A DNA stretch of 64,000 nucleotides from Pseudomonas alkylphenolica (GTDB taxonomy: Bacteria > Pseudomonadota > Gammaproteobacteria > Pseudomonadales > Pseudomonadaceae): contig NZ_QJRG01000039.1 of NCBI RefSeq assembly GCF_004025535.1, positions 124,001 through 188,000 of the forward strand. Direction: 5' to 3'. The notes beneath the pieces were generated by a model. That model had not been told where the DNA came from. It worked only from the letters and a program-made list of their open reading frames with translations, and did not search any database. This document shows, piece by piece, positions 8,349-18,171 of the stretch (position 1 is the first letter of the stretch; each line of letters begins with the position of its first letter). The position numbers and the translations under genes were made by a program.

Positions 8349-9412
8349 CGCGACTCTCCTGCAATCAAAACGTCGGCCGCGCGTTTGAGCAATTTCTTGA
8401 CCGGGGCAGCAAGGCCCAAGCGCGGCGGGGTGGCGAGGTTATACCAGAGCCAGTCGGCCTCGGCCACGTGGGCCTGGCGCTCGTCGACCCGAACCAGCCA
8501 GGGTTCGATGGCCAACTGGAAGTGGCTGAAGGTGTGCGTCAGGCGGTCCAGTGCCTGGCTCCCGGCAAGGCTCAGCCCGTGCTGATCGGCCAGGTCATCG
8601 ACTTGCTCCAGGTTGTCCAGCTCCGGCAGGCTCCACAAACCGCCCCAGAGCCCCTCTGAAGGGCGACGGTAAAGCAGGATGGCGCCCTCGTTATTGGCTA
8701 GCAGCGGCATCAGTGTGCGGCGCTGGGGCAACTCTTTGCGCGGCTTGGGCACCGGGTAGCGGATTTCCTGGCCGAGCATGTGGGCTTCGCAGCCGAGTTT
8801 CAGCGGGCACAACAGGCAGCTGGGTTTACTGCGGGTACACAGCGTCGCGCCAAGGTCCATCATCGCCTGGGTGTAGTGATTGACCCTGGAATGTGGTGTG
8901 TAGCGCTCGGCATTGGCCCACAGGGCCTTGGCCACTTTCGGCTCGCCCGGGTAGCCTTCCTGCGCGGTGTAGCGGGCCAGCACGCGCTTGACGTTGCCGT
9001 CGAGAATCGGTGCGCGCAGGCCCATGCTGATACTGGCGATGGCACCGGCGGTCGACAGGCCGATGCCGGGCAAGTCGGTGAGCTTTTCCACATCCCGGGG
9101 AAACTCGCCACCGTACTGCTCGACAACGATCTTCGCGGTCTTTTGCAGGTTGCGCGCCCGGGTGTAGTAGCCCAGGCCCGTCCACAGGTGCAGCACTTCG
9201 TCCTCGGGCGCGGCAGCCAGTGCTTCCACGGTCGGCAGTGCTTCCATGAAGCGGCCAAAATAATTGAGCACGGTGCTCACCTGGGTCTGCTGCAGCATGA
9301 TCTCCGAGACCCACACCCGGTACGGGGTGATGCCCTGTTGCCAGGGCAGGTCATGACGGCCATTGAGGTCGTACCACTCCAGCACGGCGCTGGAAAACTG
9401 CTCGGGGCTCAT
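8345..9412 (-). CDS. mutY: Adenine DNA glycosylase MutY
   Basis: A 355-residue A/G-specific adenine glycosylase that removes A mispaired with 8-oxoguanine. The HhH-GPD domain holds catalytic Glu37 ([10 protein letters not shown]) and Asp138 (ILDGNVKRV). The 4Fe-4S ligands are Cys192, Cys199, Cys202 and Cys208 in the C-x6-C-x2-C-x5-C pattern. The C-terminal NUDIX-like domain (~residues 230-345) recognises 8-oxoG. The start overlaps the stop of the asmA-like gene by 4 nt (ATGA), and the stop overlaps the yggX start in the same way. Confidence 0.97.
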   Translation of the reverse strand: MSPEQFSSAVLEWYDLNGRHDLPWQQGITPYRVWVSEIMLQQTQVSTVLNYFGRFMEALPTVEALAAAPEDEVLHLWTGLGYYTRARNLQKTAKIVVEQYGGEFPRDVEKLTDLPGIGLSTAGAIASISMGLRAPILDGNVKRVLARYTAQEGYPGEPKVAKALWANAERYTPHSRVNHYTQAMMDLGATLCTRSKPSCLLCPLKLGCEAHMLGQEIRYPVPKPRKELPQRRTLMPLLANNEGAILLYRRPSEGLWGGLWSLPELDNLEQVDDLADQHGLSLAGSQALDRLTHTFSHFQLAIEPWLVRVDERQAHVAEADWLWYNLATPPRLGLAAPVKKLLKRAADVLIAGESR

Positions 9413-11661
9413 TTTTTGAACAACCCCTTGAGTGCATCCTTGAGTTCCGGGCTGACCTTGTCTCCGAGTTTCTGGTCGATCTTGTCGCTGAGTTTTTCGC
9501 TGACTTTGTCGCCTGCCAGTTTGGCGGCCACCTTGCCCAGGCCGTCCTTGTCCAGGCGGCAGGCCTTGGCGCCCAGTTCAAGCGGGCCACGGCAGCGTAG
9601 CGGCAGTTCAAGGCCGGCATAACGCTCGCCTACCTGGCAGGCCGGGTCTGGCATGTCGCGCTTGTCGCCCTCGACGATCACGCCGATCCGATAGTCCATG
9701 CCCAGCACGCGCAGGTCGAGGTCACCCTGGCCGTTGACGCTCAGGCCGGGAATACGAGCCTTCAGATCCGGGTTGCTGGCAACGCCGTTACGCAGCACCA
9801 GGCTGCCCTTGAGCTCCTGGAACGGCGTGTCCTTGCCGCGTGGTTCGCCGCTCAGGTCCTTGCGGTTGAGGGTGGCGATGGCCTGGCAGAGCTGTTGCTC
9901 AAGGTTGGCGTTTACCAGGATGCCGTCGTTGATGACGAAGCTGGCGTTACCGTTAAGCGTATCGACCAGCGCCTTCTGGCTGTTGCCGGTAGCGGTCAGG
10001 TCACTATTGAGGGTGAGCAGACCTTTGACCGGTGGGGTGCTGCTTTCGCTCTTGATGAAGTGCTCGACTGGTACCCGGTTGATCTTGGTGTTCAGACCGA
10101 TCTGCGGGACGGCGGGGCGCACGTCGAGGGTGCCCTTGGCTTCGAAGCTGCCGTCGTAAAGGCCGCCGCGCAGGGTCTCGAGGGTGATAAGGCCCGCTTG
10201 CCCCTGAGTCTTCAGGTTGGCGTTTTCGATAGGCAGTTTATCCAGGGTCAACAAGCCGAAATTCAGATCGGCTTGCAGGTCGAGCTGGCGCAGGCGGTCG
10301 ACCGGCAGCAGCTTGTCGCTGCTCCAGGCTACCTGGGTCGGAGCGTCCGGCAGCGGCGTGGTGCCGGCACTGGCCAGTGCGCTCTGCTCCTTGCTCTTGA
10401 CCTCAGCCTGGCGTGCCGCGGTGGTGCTGGCGGCTGCTTCGCTTTTGGCCAGCAGGTAGCGGTCGGCGTCGAACTTGTCAGCCTTGAGCTGGATGCGCAG
10501 GGCCTGCTTGGCGAAATCCTCTACGGCCACGCGGCCGCTGAAGGTGCTGTCGTCGAGTTTCACCGCCAGGTCTTCCAGGGCCAGGCTGGTGGGGCTGCCT
10601 TGCAGACGGCTGACCATTTCGAACTTGCTCAGGCTGGTGGCGTCCGCCGAAGCGGGCAGCGGGTGGCCGATGCTGTCGAGGAAGGTGCGCAGGTCGAGCT
10701 GGGCGATGGACAGGCCACCGGTCAGCTGCGGGGTTTTGTCCAGGTCGCGCACATTCAGCTCGCCCAGGGCGCGCAGCTGGTTGGCCGACAGCTTAAGGCC
10801 ATTCCATTCGGCAACGTTGGCGGCGAGATCGGCAAGCAACTGGCCCTGGGCGGCGAACGTCAGGGTCTTGCCCTGCAGCGGCTCGCCCGAGGCTTCGCCG
10901 CTGAGCTTCATGTCTTCGAGCTGGTAGCGCTTGAGGCGACGGTCGAAACGCAGTTCGCCACTCAGTTCAGTACGCGCCTTGAGCACCGGTTGTCCGGTGC
11001 TGATGAACGCGGTCATTTTCAGCGGTACGTTCACCCCTTCGTGCACGGCACCGGTGCTCAGCTGGATGCTTTCGGCGCTGAAGGTCTGGCCGCTGCGGGC
11101 GTCGTTGTACTGTACGCGGGCGTTGTTCACCGTCAGGCTGTCGATATCCAGCTTGACCGGCCGCGCTGCGGCGTCTTCCTTGCGTTCAGCCTTGGCGACG
11201 GCATCGTCGGCAGGGGCGGGGGCTGCACCATCGGCAGGTGCAGGTGTGGCCACCGGTAGCGGTTTGCCGATGTCCTGCCAGTTGCCGTGGCCGTGTTCGT
11301 CGCGACTAAGGATCAGGTTCAGGCCTTCGACCCGGACGTCGCTCATCTGTACTTCGCGGCGCAGCAGTGGCAATACGCGCACCGACAGGCCGAGCATCTG
11401 CAGGTCGGCAAACGGTACTTTCGGGTTGTTCAGGGTGGCGATGCTGGCTTCATGCAGCTCCAGCCCCAGCCAGGGAAACAGGCTCCAGCCAATGTCGCCA
11501 TTGAGCGTCAGCTCGACGTGGGCTTTGTCGCGTGCCAGCTGGCGAATCTCGTCTTTGTAGTCGTTGGGATCGAAGAGGTGGGTCAGGGCAAAGCCCAGAG
11601 CCACAATGATCAGCAACAGCCCGAGAAGCACCAGCCCCAGGATTTTGCCGAACGCTTTCAT
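9409..11661 (-). CDS. AsmA family envelope protein
   Basis: A 750-residue AsmA-like protein with one N-terminal membrane anchor (GLVLLGLLLIIVALGFALTHLF) and a long beta-rich periplasmic part. Proteins of this family are linked to lipid transport and outer-membrane assembly. An Ala/Pro-rich linker lies near residues 145-165, and the C-terminus is Lys-rich (KLSDKIDQKLGDKVSPELKD). The ATG at 11661 was chosen because AAGGA stands 9 nt upstream. A start 21 bp further upstream lacks a ribosome site. It is the first gene of the asmA-mutY-yggX operon. Confidence 0.88.
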   Translation of the reverse strand: MKAFGKILGLVLLGLLLIIVALGFALTHLFDPNDYKDEIRQLARDKAHVELTLNGDIGWSLFPWLGLELHEASIATLNNPKVPFADLQMLGLSVRVLPLLRREVQMSDVRVEGLNLILSRDEHGHGNWQDIGKPLPVATPAPADGAAPAPADDAVAKAERKEDAAARPVKLDIDSLTVNNARVQYNDARSGQTFSAESIQLSTGAVHEGVNVPLKMTAFISTGQPVLKARTELSGELRFDRRLKRYQLEDMKLSGEASGEPLQGKTLTFAAQGQLLADLAANVAEWNGLKLSANQLRALGELNVRDLDKTPQLTGGLSIAQLDLRTFLDSIGHPLPASADATSLSKFEMVSRLQGSPTSLALEDLAVKLDDSTFSGRVAVEDFAKQALRIQLKADKFDADRYLLAKSEAAASTTAARQAEVKSKEQSALASAGTTPLPDAPTQVAWSSDKLLPVDRLRQLDLQADLNFGLLTLDKLPIENANLKTQGQAGLITLETLRGGLYDGSFEAKGTLDVRPAVPQIGLNTKINRVPVEHFIKSESSTPPVKGLLTLNSDLTATGNSQKALVDTLNGNASFVINDGILVNANLEQQLCQAIATLNRKDLSGEPRGKDTPFQELKGSLVLRNGVASNPDLKARIPGLSVNGQGDLDLRVLGMDYRIGVIVEGDKRDMPDPACQVGERYAGLELPLRCRGPLELGAKACRLDKDGLGKVAAKLAGDKVSEKLSDKIDQKLGDKVSPELKDALKGLFKK

Positions 11662-12041
11662 GGGCGAGTCCTTGTAGTTCAATTCAAAATTCAGCCACGG
11701 AGTATAGCGCTGTGGCCGTTGTCGCTGGGGGTGACTAAGGATTACTGCGGATAACTCCTACAGCATTGCCAGAAGTAAACACGCACCTTGCTGGCGTGAG
11801 TGCGTCAGTTTTCGACAACGATCGTCACCACAGTTCCTTGCGCATTGAGGATCAGATATCCCGGAAGAAACGATATCAGTTTGCTTTCAAGCACGAACGC
11901 AAATGCTACTCTCTCGCCGCTCACTGGCCCTGCTGCGGCGATTTGTCGCGATTTTCAGGGCAATAGTGCCAAAAAACGATCAGTGCCAAGAGGCCAAGGT
12001 CGTGGGCCGTGAGCTGACCATCTCTACGAGGGAATACAATA
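11662..12041. other. Intergenic region between asmA-like and MFS genes
   Basis: A 380-bp divergent promoter region. I see no gene. Two GATATC palindromes 17 bp apart (near 11857-11879) and a CAAAAAACGATCA motif near 11970 are present. The latter resembles a motif in the DnaA-box region at 38.8 kb. No promoter could be assigned with confidence. GAGGGA stands before the MFS start codon. Confidence 0.5.
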
Positions 12042-13703
12042 ATGAATAGCAGCATCACGGCAGGTGCCTTGGCCGGTAGGCCTGGCTTTCTGTCCAAGGA
12101 GCGCATTGTCGCCGCCCCCGGCTTCAACCGCTGGCTGGTGCCACCTGCGGCATTGGCCATTCACCTGTGTATCGGCATGGCCTATGGTTTTTCGGTGTTC
12201 TGGCTACCGTTGTCCCAGGCGCTGGGGATCACCGCGCCGATTGCCTGTGCGCCGGACATGGGCTTTTTCGCCCGTCTGTTCAGTGCCGAGTGTGACTGGC
12301 AGATCTCGATGTTGAGCTGGATCTACACCCTGTTCTTTGTGTTTCTGGGCTGCTCGGCGGCGATCTGGGGCGGCTGGCTGGAACATGCGGGTCCGCGCAA
12401 AGCGGGGCTGGTGTCTGCGCTTTGCTGGTGTGGTGGCCTGCTGATCTCGGCGTTTGGTATCTATACCCACCAGTTGTGGCTGATGTGGCTGGGCTCTGGT
12501 GTCATCGGTGGCATCGGCCTGGGCCTGGGCTATATCTCGCCGGTATCGACGCTGATCAAATGGTTTCCCGACAAGCGCGGCATGGCTACCGGCATGGCAA
12601 TCATGGGCTTTGGCGGCGGCGCCATGGTCGGTGCGCCACTGGCGGCAGCGCTGATGAACCATTTCGCCAGCGCCGAGGGCGTGGGTGTGTGGCAGAGCTT
12701 TGTGGTGATGGCAGCGATTTACTTCGTGTTCATGATCGGCGGCGCCCTGGCCTATCGCGTGCCACCTACCGGCTGGAAGCCGGAGGGCTGGACGGCACCG
12801 TTGAAAAAAGCCAGCAACGCGATGATTACCCACCGTCACGTGCATGTCAGTGTGGCGTGGAAAACTCCGCAATTTATATTGATCTGGCTGGTTCTGTGCC
12901 TGAACGTGTCGGCCGGTATCGGCATTCTGGGCATGGCCTCGCCGCTGCTGCAGGAAGTGTTCGCGGGCAAGCTGCTCGGTAACGACCTCAGCTTCAGCGA
13001 ACTCAGCACCGCTCAACTGGCTCAGATCGCGGCTATCGCTGCCGGTTTTACCGGTTTGTTGAGCCTGTTCAACATCGGTGGGCGTTTCTTCTGGGCCTCA
13101 TTCTCCGACTACATCGGGCGCAAGAACACCTACTTTGCCTTCTTTGCCCTCGGTGTTGCCCTTTATGCACTGGTGCCGAACATGGGCCACCTGGGCAATG
13201 TGGCGCTGTTCGTGGCGGCATTCTGCATCATCCTGTCGATGTACGGCGGTGGTTTTGCCACGGTGCCGGCTTACCTGGCCGACCTGTTCGGCACGCAAAT
13301 GGTCGGGGCCATTCATGGTCGTTTGCTCACCGCGTGGGCGGCGGCCGGCGTGCTCGGCCCGGTGTTGATCACCTACCTGCGTGAGTACCAGTTGTCGATC
13401 GGCGTCGAGCGGGCTGCGGCCTACGACATCACCCTGTACATCCTCGCCGGCCTGCTGGTGCTGGGTTTTATCTGCAACGCCCTGGTCCGTCCGGTGGCCG
13501 ACAAGTACTTCATGACCGACGCGCAACTGGCTGCCGAGCAGGCCCTGAGCCATGACCAGACCAGCGGCAGCGCGCGGGTGCTGGAGTGGCATGCGGCCCC
13601 CGGCAGCCTGCCGCTGGTGATTGCCGCCTGGCTGGTAGTGGGGATTCCACTGGCCTGGGGCATCTGGGTGACGCTGCAGAAGACCGCGGTGTTGTTCAAC
13701 TGA
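12042..13703 (+). CDS. OFA family MFS transporter
   Basis: A 553-residue major facilitator of the oxalate/formate antiporter (OFA) family. Twelve or more membrane helices are visible, with the N-terminal half starting at PPAALAIHLCIGMAYGFSVFW and the inter-domain loop around residues 240-270. The motif KWFPDKRGMATGMAIMGFGGGA is typical of OFA proteins. An insertion rich in acidic and Cys residues (APDMGFFARLFSAECDW) lies between helices 1 and 2. The substrate is unknown, probably an organic anion. It is flanked by a hairpin terminator and then the his operon promoter. Confidence 0.85.
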   Translation: MNSSITAGALAGRPGFLSKERIVAAPGFNRWLVPPAALAIHLCIGMAYGFSVFWLPLSQALGITAPIACAPDMGFFARLFSAECDWQISMLSWIYTLFFVFLGCSAAIWGGWLEHAGPRKAGLVSALCWCGGLLISAFGIYTHQLWLMWLGSGVIGGIGLGLGYISPVSTLIKWFPDKRGMATGMAIMGFGGGAMVGAPLAAALMNHFASAEGVGVWQSFVVMAAIYFVFMIGGALAYRVPPTGWKPEGWTAPLKKASNAMITHRHVHVSVAWKTPQFILIWLVLCLNVSAGIGILGMASPLLQEVFAGKLLGNDLSFSELSTAQLAQIAAIAAGFTGLLSLFNIGGRFFWASFSDYIGRKNTYFAFFALGVALYALVPNMGHLGNVALFVAAFCIILSMYGGGFATVPAYLADLFGTQMVGAIHGRLLTAWAAAGVLGPVLITYLREYQLSIGVERAAAYDITLYILAGLLVLGFICNALVRPVADKYFMTDAQLAAEQALSHDQTSGSARVLEWHAAPGSLPLVIAAWLVVGIPLAWGIWVTLQKTAVLFN

Positions 13704-13723
13704 CGCGGTGGCGCCGCAATGTT

Positions 13724-13752
13724 CAACTCACACGGCAAGATTGTGTGAGTTG
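13724..13752 (+). terminator. Hairpin terminator after the MFS gene
   Basis: CAACTCACAC (13724-13733) pairs with GTGTGAGTTG (13743-13752) around a 9-nt loop, followed by GGCATTTTCC. The T-run is short, so termination may be partial. Confidence 0.6.
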
Positions 13753-13792
13753 GGCATTTTCCAGGTAAATCCCCTGCCACATGTCATCTTCG

Positions 13793-13822
13793 TTTCAAGC
13801 CACGCGCTTCTAGGCCTATAAT
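13793..13822 (+). promoter_or_regulatory. Putative sigma-70 promoter of the hisB operon
   Basis: TTTCAA (13793-13798) and a perfect TATAAT (13817-13822) are separated by 18 bp. They lie 38 bp before the hisB start codon. No his leader peptide or attenuator is visible in the short leader. Confidence 0.6.
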
Positions 13823-13860
13823 GATCGCCTTTTTCGCCCAATGATTTTGCGGAGCTGGTG

Positions 13861-14454
13861 ATGGTCGAACGTATGGCTTCCGTCGAGCGCAATACTCTGG
13901 AAACCCAGATTAAAGCCTCGATCAACCTGGATGGCAGCGGCAAGGCCCGATTTGATATCGGTGTGCCTTTCCTTGAACACATGCTCGACCAGATCGCCCG
14001 GCATGGGCTGATCGACCTCGACATCGAGTGCAAGGGTGACTTGCATATCGACGATCACCATACCGTCGAAGACGTCGGCATTACCCTGGGCCAGGCCTTC
14101 AACCAGGCCATCGGCGACAAAAAAGGCATCCGCCGTTACGGCCATGCCTACGTGCCGCTGGATGAAGCGCTGTCGCGCGTCGTCATCGACTTCTCCGGTC
14201 GTCCGGGCCTGCAGATGCACGTGCCGTACACCCGCGCCTCGGTGGGCGGCTTCGATGTTGACCTGTTCCAGGAGTTCTTCCAGGGCTTCGTCAACCACGC
14301 CAACGTCACCCTGCACATCGACAACCTGCGTGGGCACAACACCCACCACCAGATCGAGACCGTGTTCAAAGCTTTCGGTCGTGCCCTGCGCATGGCCATT
14401 GAGCTGGACGAGCGCATGGCCGGGCAGATGCCATCGACCAAGGGTTGCCTGTAA
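13861..14454 (+). CDS. hisB: Imidazoleglycerol-phosphate dehydratase
   Basis: A 197-residue monofunctional IGPD, catalysing the sixth step of histidine synthesis. The two metal-binding motifs are HHTVEDVGI and [12 protein letters not shown]. The ATG at 13861 was chosen over the adjacent GTG at 13858: GGAG lies at 13851-13854 and homologues begin [12 protein letters not shown]. There is no fused phosphatase domain, as usual in Pseudomonas. Its TAA overlaps the hisH start (TAATG). Confidence 0.97.
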   Translation: MVERMASVERNTLETQIKASINLDGSGKARFDIGVPFLEHMLDQIARHGLIDLDIECKGDLHIDDHHTVEDVGITLGQAFNQAIGDKKGIRRYGHAYVPLDEALSRVVIDFSGRPGLQMHVPYTRASVGGFDVDLFQEFFQGFVNHANVTLHIDNLRGHNTHHQIETVFKAFGRALRMAIELDERMAGQMPSTKGCL

Positions 14455-15092
14455 TGCAGACAGTTGCCGTTATCGACTATGGCATGGGTAACCTGCACTC
14501 GGTGGCCAAGGCACTGGAGCATGTTGGCGCCGGCAAGGTACTGATCACCAGCGATGCCGCGGTGATCCGCGAAGCTGACCGCGTGGTATTCCCGGGCGTC
14601 GGCGCGATTCGCGACTGCATGGCCGAAATTCGTCGCCTGGGCTTCGACAGCCTGGTGCAGGAAGTCAGTCAGGACCGCCCGTTCCTCGGCATTTGCGTGG
14701 GGATGCAGGCGCTGCTCGATCACAGCGAAGAGAACGACGGTGTCGACTGCATCGGCATGTTCCCCGGCCAGGTGAAGTTCTTCGGCAAAAACCTGCACGA
14801 AGACGGCGAGCACCTGAAGGTGCCGCACATGGGCTGGAACGAAGTGACCCAGTCCATCGAACACCCGCTGTGGCACAACATTCCTGATCTGGCGCGTTTC
14901 TACTTCGTGCACAGCTACTACATCACCGCGGCCAAGGCCGTGCAGGTGGTGGGGCGTGGTCACTACGGCGTCGACTTTGCTGCCGCACTGGCCGAAGGCT
15001 CGCGGTTTGCCGTGCAGTTCCACCCGGAGAAAAGCCATACCCATGGCCTGCAGCTGCTGCAGAACTTCGCTGCCTGGGACGGACGCTGGTAA
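14454..15092 (+). CDS. hisH: Imidazole glycerol phosphate synthase, glutaminase subunit
   Basis: A 212-residue class I glutamine amidotransferase that supplies ammonia to HisF. The nucleophile is Cys81 in LGICVGMQ, and the catalytic His-Glu pair lies in VQFHPEKS. The start overlaps the hisB stop by one base and the stop overlaps the next gene's ATG (TAATG), so the operon is tightly coupled. Confidence 0.97.
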   Translation: MQTVAVIDYGMGNLHSVAKALEHVGAGKVLITSDAAVIREADRVVFPGVGAIRDCMAEIRRLGFDSLVQEVSQDRPFLGICVGMQALLDHSEENDGVDCIGMFPGQVKFFGKNLHEDGEHLKVPHMGWNEVTQSIEHPLWHNIPDLARFYFVHSYYITAAKAVQVVGRGHYGVDFAAALAEGSRFAVQFHPEKSHTHGLQLLQNFAAWDGRW

Positions 15093-15352
15093 TGAGCAAA
15101 TCCAGGACCAAGGCACCGATCCTCACCCTTGCACCGGAACAGGAGCGCGAGGCGCTGGATGTACTCAAGCGCTTCCTCGAAGACCGTTTCGAGCTGCAAC
15201 TGGGTTCGTTCGAGGTCGCCGAGGTGCTGGACGTGTTCACCAAAGAGATTGCCCCGCACTACTACAACAGGGCGATTTTCGATGTGCAGAACCACCTCAA
15301 AGAGCGGTTCGAGAGCATCGAAAGCGACCTGTGGGCGCTCGAGAAGAACTGA
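15092..15352 (+). CDS. DUF2164 family protein
   Basis: An 86-residue protein of unknown function with conserved LDVLKRFLEDRFELQLGSFE and HYYNRAIFDVQ segments. It is embedded in the his operon between hisH and hisA, and its ATG overlaps the hisH TAA. Its location between glutaminase and isomerase genes suggests a link to expression or assembly of His enzymes, but nothing in the sequence proves one. Confidence 0.85.
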   Translation: MSKSRTKAPILTLAPEQEREALDVLKRFLEDRFELQLGSFEVAEVLDVFTKEIAPHYYNRAIFDVQNHLKERFESIESDLWALEKN

Positions 15353-15394
15353 CTTCTCGAGCATCACTGTTTACCGAATAGACAGGTTTTCCAG

Positions 15395-16132
15395 ATGCTG
15401 ATTATCCCCGCTATCGATCTCAAGGACGGTGCTTGCGTACGTCTGCGCCAAGGCCGCATGGAAGATTCCACCGTTTTCTCCGATGACCCGGTGAGCATGG
15501 CCGCCAAGTGGGTCGAGGGCGGCTGCCGTCGTCTGCACCTGGTTGACCTCAACGGTGCTTTCGAAGGCCAGCCGGTCAACGGTGAAGTGGTAACCGCCAT
15601 TGCCAAGCGTTACCCGAACCTGCCGATCCAGATCGGCGGCGGTATTCGCTCGCTGGAAACCATCGAGCACTACGTCAAGGCGGGTGTCAGCTACGTGATC
15701 ATCGGCACCAAGGCGGTTAAAGAGCCTGAGTTCGTCGCCGAGGCGTGCCGCGCGTTCCCGGGCAAGGTGATTGTCGGCCTGGACGCCAAAGACGGCTTCG
15801 TCGCCACCGACGGCTGGGCTGAAGTCAGCTCGGTGCAGGTCATCGACCTGGCCAAGCGTTTCGAAGCCGATGGCGTCTCGGCCATCGTCTACACCGACAT
15901 CGCCAAAGACGGCATGATGCAGGGCTGCAACGTACCGTTCACCGCCGCCCTGGCCGCCGCCACCAAGATCCCGGTCATTGCCTCTGGCGGTATCCACAAC
16001 CTGGGTGACATCAAGGCCCTGCTTGACGCCAAGGCGCCTGGCATCATCGGCGCAATCACTGGCCGTGCCATCTACGAAGGCACCCTGGATGTCGCCGAGG
16101 CGCAAGCCTTCTGCGACACCTACAAAGGCTGA
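15395..16132 (+). CDS. hisA: Phosphoribosylformimino-AICAR-P isomerase
   Basis: A 245-residue TIM-barrel isomerase that converts ProFAR to PRFAR. The catalytic Asp8 is in [10 protein letters not shown], with phosphate-binding GGGIRS and ASGGI loops. The start ATG at 15395 is preceded by CAGG. It lies 42 bp after the DUF2164 gene. Confidence 0.97.
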   Translation: MLIIPAIDLKDGACVRLRQGRMEDSTVFSDDPVSMAAKWVEGGCRRLHLVDLNGAFEGQPVNGEVVTAIAKRYPNLPIQIGGGIRSLETIEHYVKAGVSYVIIGTKAVKEPEFVAEACRAFPGKVIVGLDAKDGFVATDGWAEVSSVQVIDLAKRFEADGVSAIVYTDIAKDGMMQGCNVPFTAALAAATKIPVIASGGIHNLGDIKALLDAKAPGIIGAITGRAIYEGTLDVAEAQAFCDTYKG

Positions 16133-16142
16133 GGAGAACGCC

Positions 16143-16913
16143 ATGGCCCTGGCCAAACGCATCATCCCTTGCCTGGACGTCGACAACGGCCGTGTGGTCA
16201 AGGGCGTCAAGTTCGAGAACATCCGCGATGCCGGTGACCCGGTTGAAATCGCCCGGCGCTACGATGAACAGGGTGCTGACGAAATCACCTTCCTCGACAT
16301 CACCGCCAGCGTCGATGGCCGCGATACCACGCTGCATACCGTCGAGCGCATGGCCAGCCAGGTGTTCATCCCGCTGACCGTGGGCGGTGGCGTACGCACC
16401 GTGCAGGACATCCGCAACCTGCTCAATGCCGGTGCCGACAAGGTTTCGATCAACACCGCTGCCGTGTTCAACCCGGAGTTTGTGGGTGAGGCCGCTGCGC
16501 ATTTCGGTTCGCAGTGCATCGTGGTCGCTATTGATGCCAAGAAAGTTTCTGGCCCGGGCGAAACGCCGCGCTGGGAAATCTTCACCCACGGCGGTCGCAA
16601 ACCGACCGGCCTGGATGCGGTGGAGTGGGCGAAGAAGATGGAAGGCCTGGGGGCGGGCGAGATTCTGCTGACCAGCATGGACCAGGACGGCATGAAGAAT
16701 GGCTTCGACCTGGGCGTAACCCGGGCGATCAGCGATGCCTTGGGCATTCCGGTGATCGCTTCAGGTGGTGTGGGCAACCTGCAGCACCTGGCCGACGGCA
16801 TTCTTGAAGGCCACGCCAGCGCAGTGCTGGCGGCGAGCATCTTCCACTTCGGTGAGTACACCGTACCGGAAGCCAAGGCCTTCATGGCCAAGCAAGGCAT
16901 CGTCGTTCGCTGA
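16143..16913 (+). CDS. hisF: Imidazole glycerol phosphate synthase, cyclase subunit
   Basis: A 256-residue TIM-barrel cyclase that pairs with HisH to make IGP and AICAR. The catalytic Asp12 is in [10 protein letters not shown], and the second Asp region reads [19 protein letters not shown] is the ribosome site just before the ATG at 16143. Last gene of the his operon here; a REP inverted repeat follows directly. Confidence 0.97.
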   Translation: MALAKRIIPCLDVDNGRVVKGVKFENIRDAGDPVEIARRYDEQGADEITFLDITASVDGRDTTLHTVERMASQVFIPLTVGGGVRTVQDIRNLLNAGADKVSINTAAVFNPEFVGEAAAHFGSQCIVVAIDAKKVSGPGETPRWEIFTHGGRKPTGLDAVEWAKKMEGLGAGEILLTSMDQDGMKNGFDLGVTRAISDALGIPVIASGGVGNLQHLADGILEGHASAVLAASIFHFGEYTVPEAKAFMAKQGIVVR

Positions 16914-16917
16914 AGCT

Positions 16918-16984
16918 TGTGTAGGAGCGGATTTATCCGCGATGGACTGCTCTAGTCCATCGCGGATAAATCCGCTCCTACACA
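16918..16984. repeat. Perfect 31-bp inverted repeat (REP doublet)
   Basis: The arms at 16918-16948 and 16954-16984 are exact reverse complements around a 5-nt loop. Each arm contains TAGGAGCGGATTTATCCGCG, the core of a common Pseudomonas REP family, itself internally palindromic (GCGGATTTATCCGC). It lies between the convergent hisF and cbcV genes and probably terminates or protects both transcripts. Confidence 0.9.
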
Positions 16985-16992
16985 CACACACG

Positions 16993-18171
16993 TCACCCCA
17001 GGTTCTTGCCCAGCAGGGCGTGGTACAGCTCGCTGTCGCCGAGAATGCCCACCACCGAATTGCCTTCCTGCAGCACCAGCTTGTTACCGGTCTGATAACG
17101 GATCTGCAGCGCTTCGCGCATGCCGATGCTGGCGCTGACCAGGGTGGGTTTGCGCGCCAGTCCTTCTACCGCCTCACCCGGTGCCCAGTTCTGCAGATCC
17201 ATCCCCGTGCCGCCCTGACGCGCGCCTTTGATAGTGTTGCCTTCAGCCAGGTCCAGCCAGGAATCACCGCCCGGGTCGATGCACACCGAGCCATTGATGC
17301 GCTTGCACTTGTCCAGCGTGCGCATCAGGCTGCGGCCGCACAGCACATTGAGCGGGTTGGTGTGGGCGACGAAGGTGCGCACGTATTCGTCGGCCGGGTT
17401 GAGGACGATTTCTTCCGGCTTGCTGTACTGAATGATCTTGCCGTCTTTCATGATGGCGATGCGGCTGCCCAGCTTCAGTGCTTCGTCCAGGTCGTGACTG
17501 ACGAACACGATGGTCTTGCTCAGCTTGCGTTGCAGTTCCAGCAACTCATCCTGCAGGCCCTGACGGATCAGCGGGTCGAGGGCGGAGAAAGGTTCGTCCA
17601 TCAGCAGGATGTCGGCATCCATGGCCAGGGCGCGGGCCAGGCCAACACGCTGCTGCATGCCGCCTGAGAGTTCATCGGGTTTTTTGTTGCGCCATTGCGT
17701 CAGGCCGACCAGTTCAAGCTTTTCCTCAACCAGCTTGCGTCGCTCTTTCTCCGGGCGACCCTGCATTTCCAGGCCGAAGCTGATGTTCTCGCGCACGGTC
17801 AGCCAGGGCATCAGGGCGAATTTCTGAAAGACCATGGCGATGCGCTTGGTGCGCATCATTTTCAGTTCTGCCGGGGTGCAATGGGCGATGTCGATATGCG
17901 AGCCCTCGTGCTCGACGAACAGCTTGCCGCGGCTCACGGTGTTAAGGCCGTTGATGCAACGCAGCAAACTCGACTTGCCCGAACCGGAAAGGCCCATCAG
18001 CACGCAGATCTCGCCTTTGTTGATGTCCAGGTTGGCCTTTTCGACGCCGACTACCAACCCGGTTTTCTTCAGGATCTGCTCCCGCGAAAGGCCTTGGTCG
18101 AGCAGGCTGAGGGCCTCACGCGGTCGGCTGGAGAAGATAACGTCTACATCTTCGAAGCGAATAATGCTCAT
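16993..18171 (-). CDS. cbcV: Choline/betaine/carnitine ABC transporter ATPase
   Basis: A 392-residue ATPase of the ProV/OpuA type, driving quaternary-amine uptake with CbcW. Walker A is GLSGSGKSS (residues 60-68), the signature is LSGGMQQR (168-175) and Walker B is LLMDEP (189-194). A C-terminal CBS-like region runs from about residue 280. The N-terminal ~40 residues match ProV enzymes. The start overlaps the cbcW stop by 4 nt. In P. aeruginosa the CbcXWV system lies next to sdaB and gbdR, as here. Confidence 0.93.
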   Translation of the reverse strand: MSIIRFEDVDVIFSSRPREALSLLDQGLSREQILKKTGLVVGVEKANLDINKGEICVLMGLSGSGKSSLLRCINGLNTVSRGKLFVEHEGSHIDIAHCTPAELKMMRTKRIAMVFQKFALMPWLTVRENISFGLEMQGRPEKERRKLVEEKLELVGLTQWRNKKPDELSGGMQQRVGLARALAMDADILLMDEPFSALDPLIRQGLQDELLELQRKLSKTIVFVSHDLDEALKLGSRIAIMKDGKIIQYSKPEEIVLNPADEYVRTFVAHTNPLNVLCGRSLMRTLDKCKRINGSVCIDPGGDSWLDLAEGNTIKGARQGGTGMDLQNWAPGEAVEGLARKPTLVSASIGMREALQIRYQTGNKLVLQEGNSVVGILGDSELYHALLGKNLG

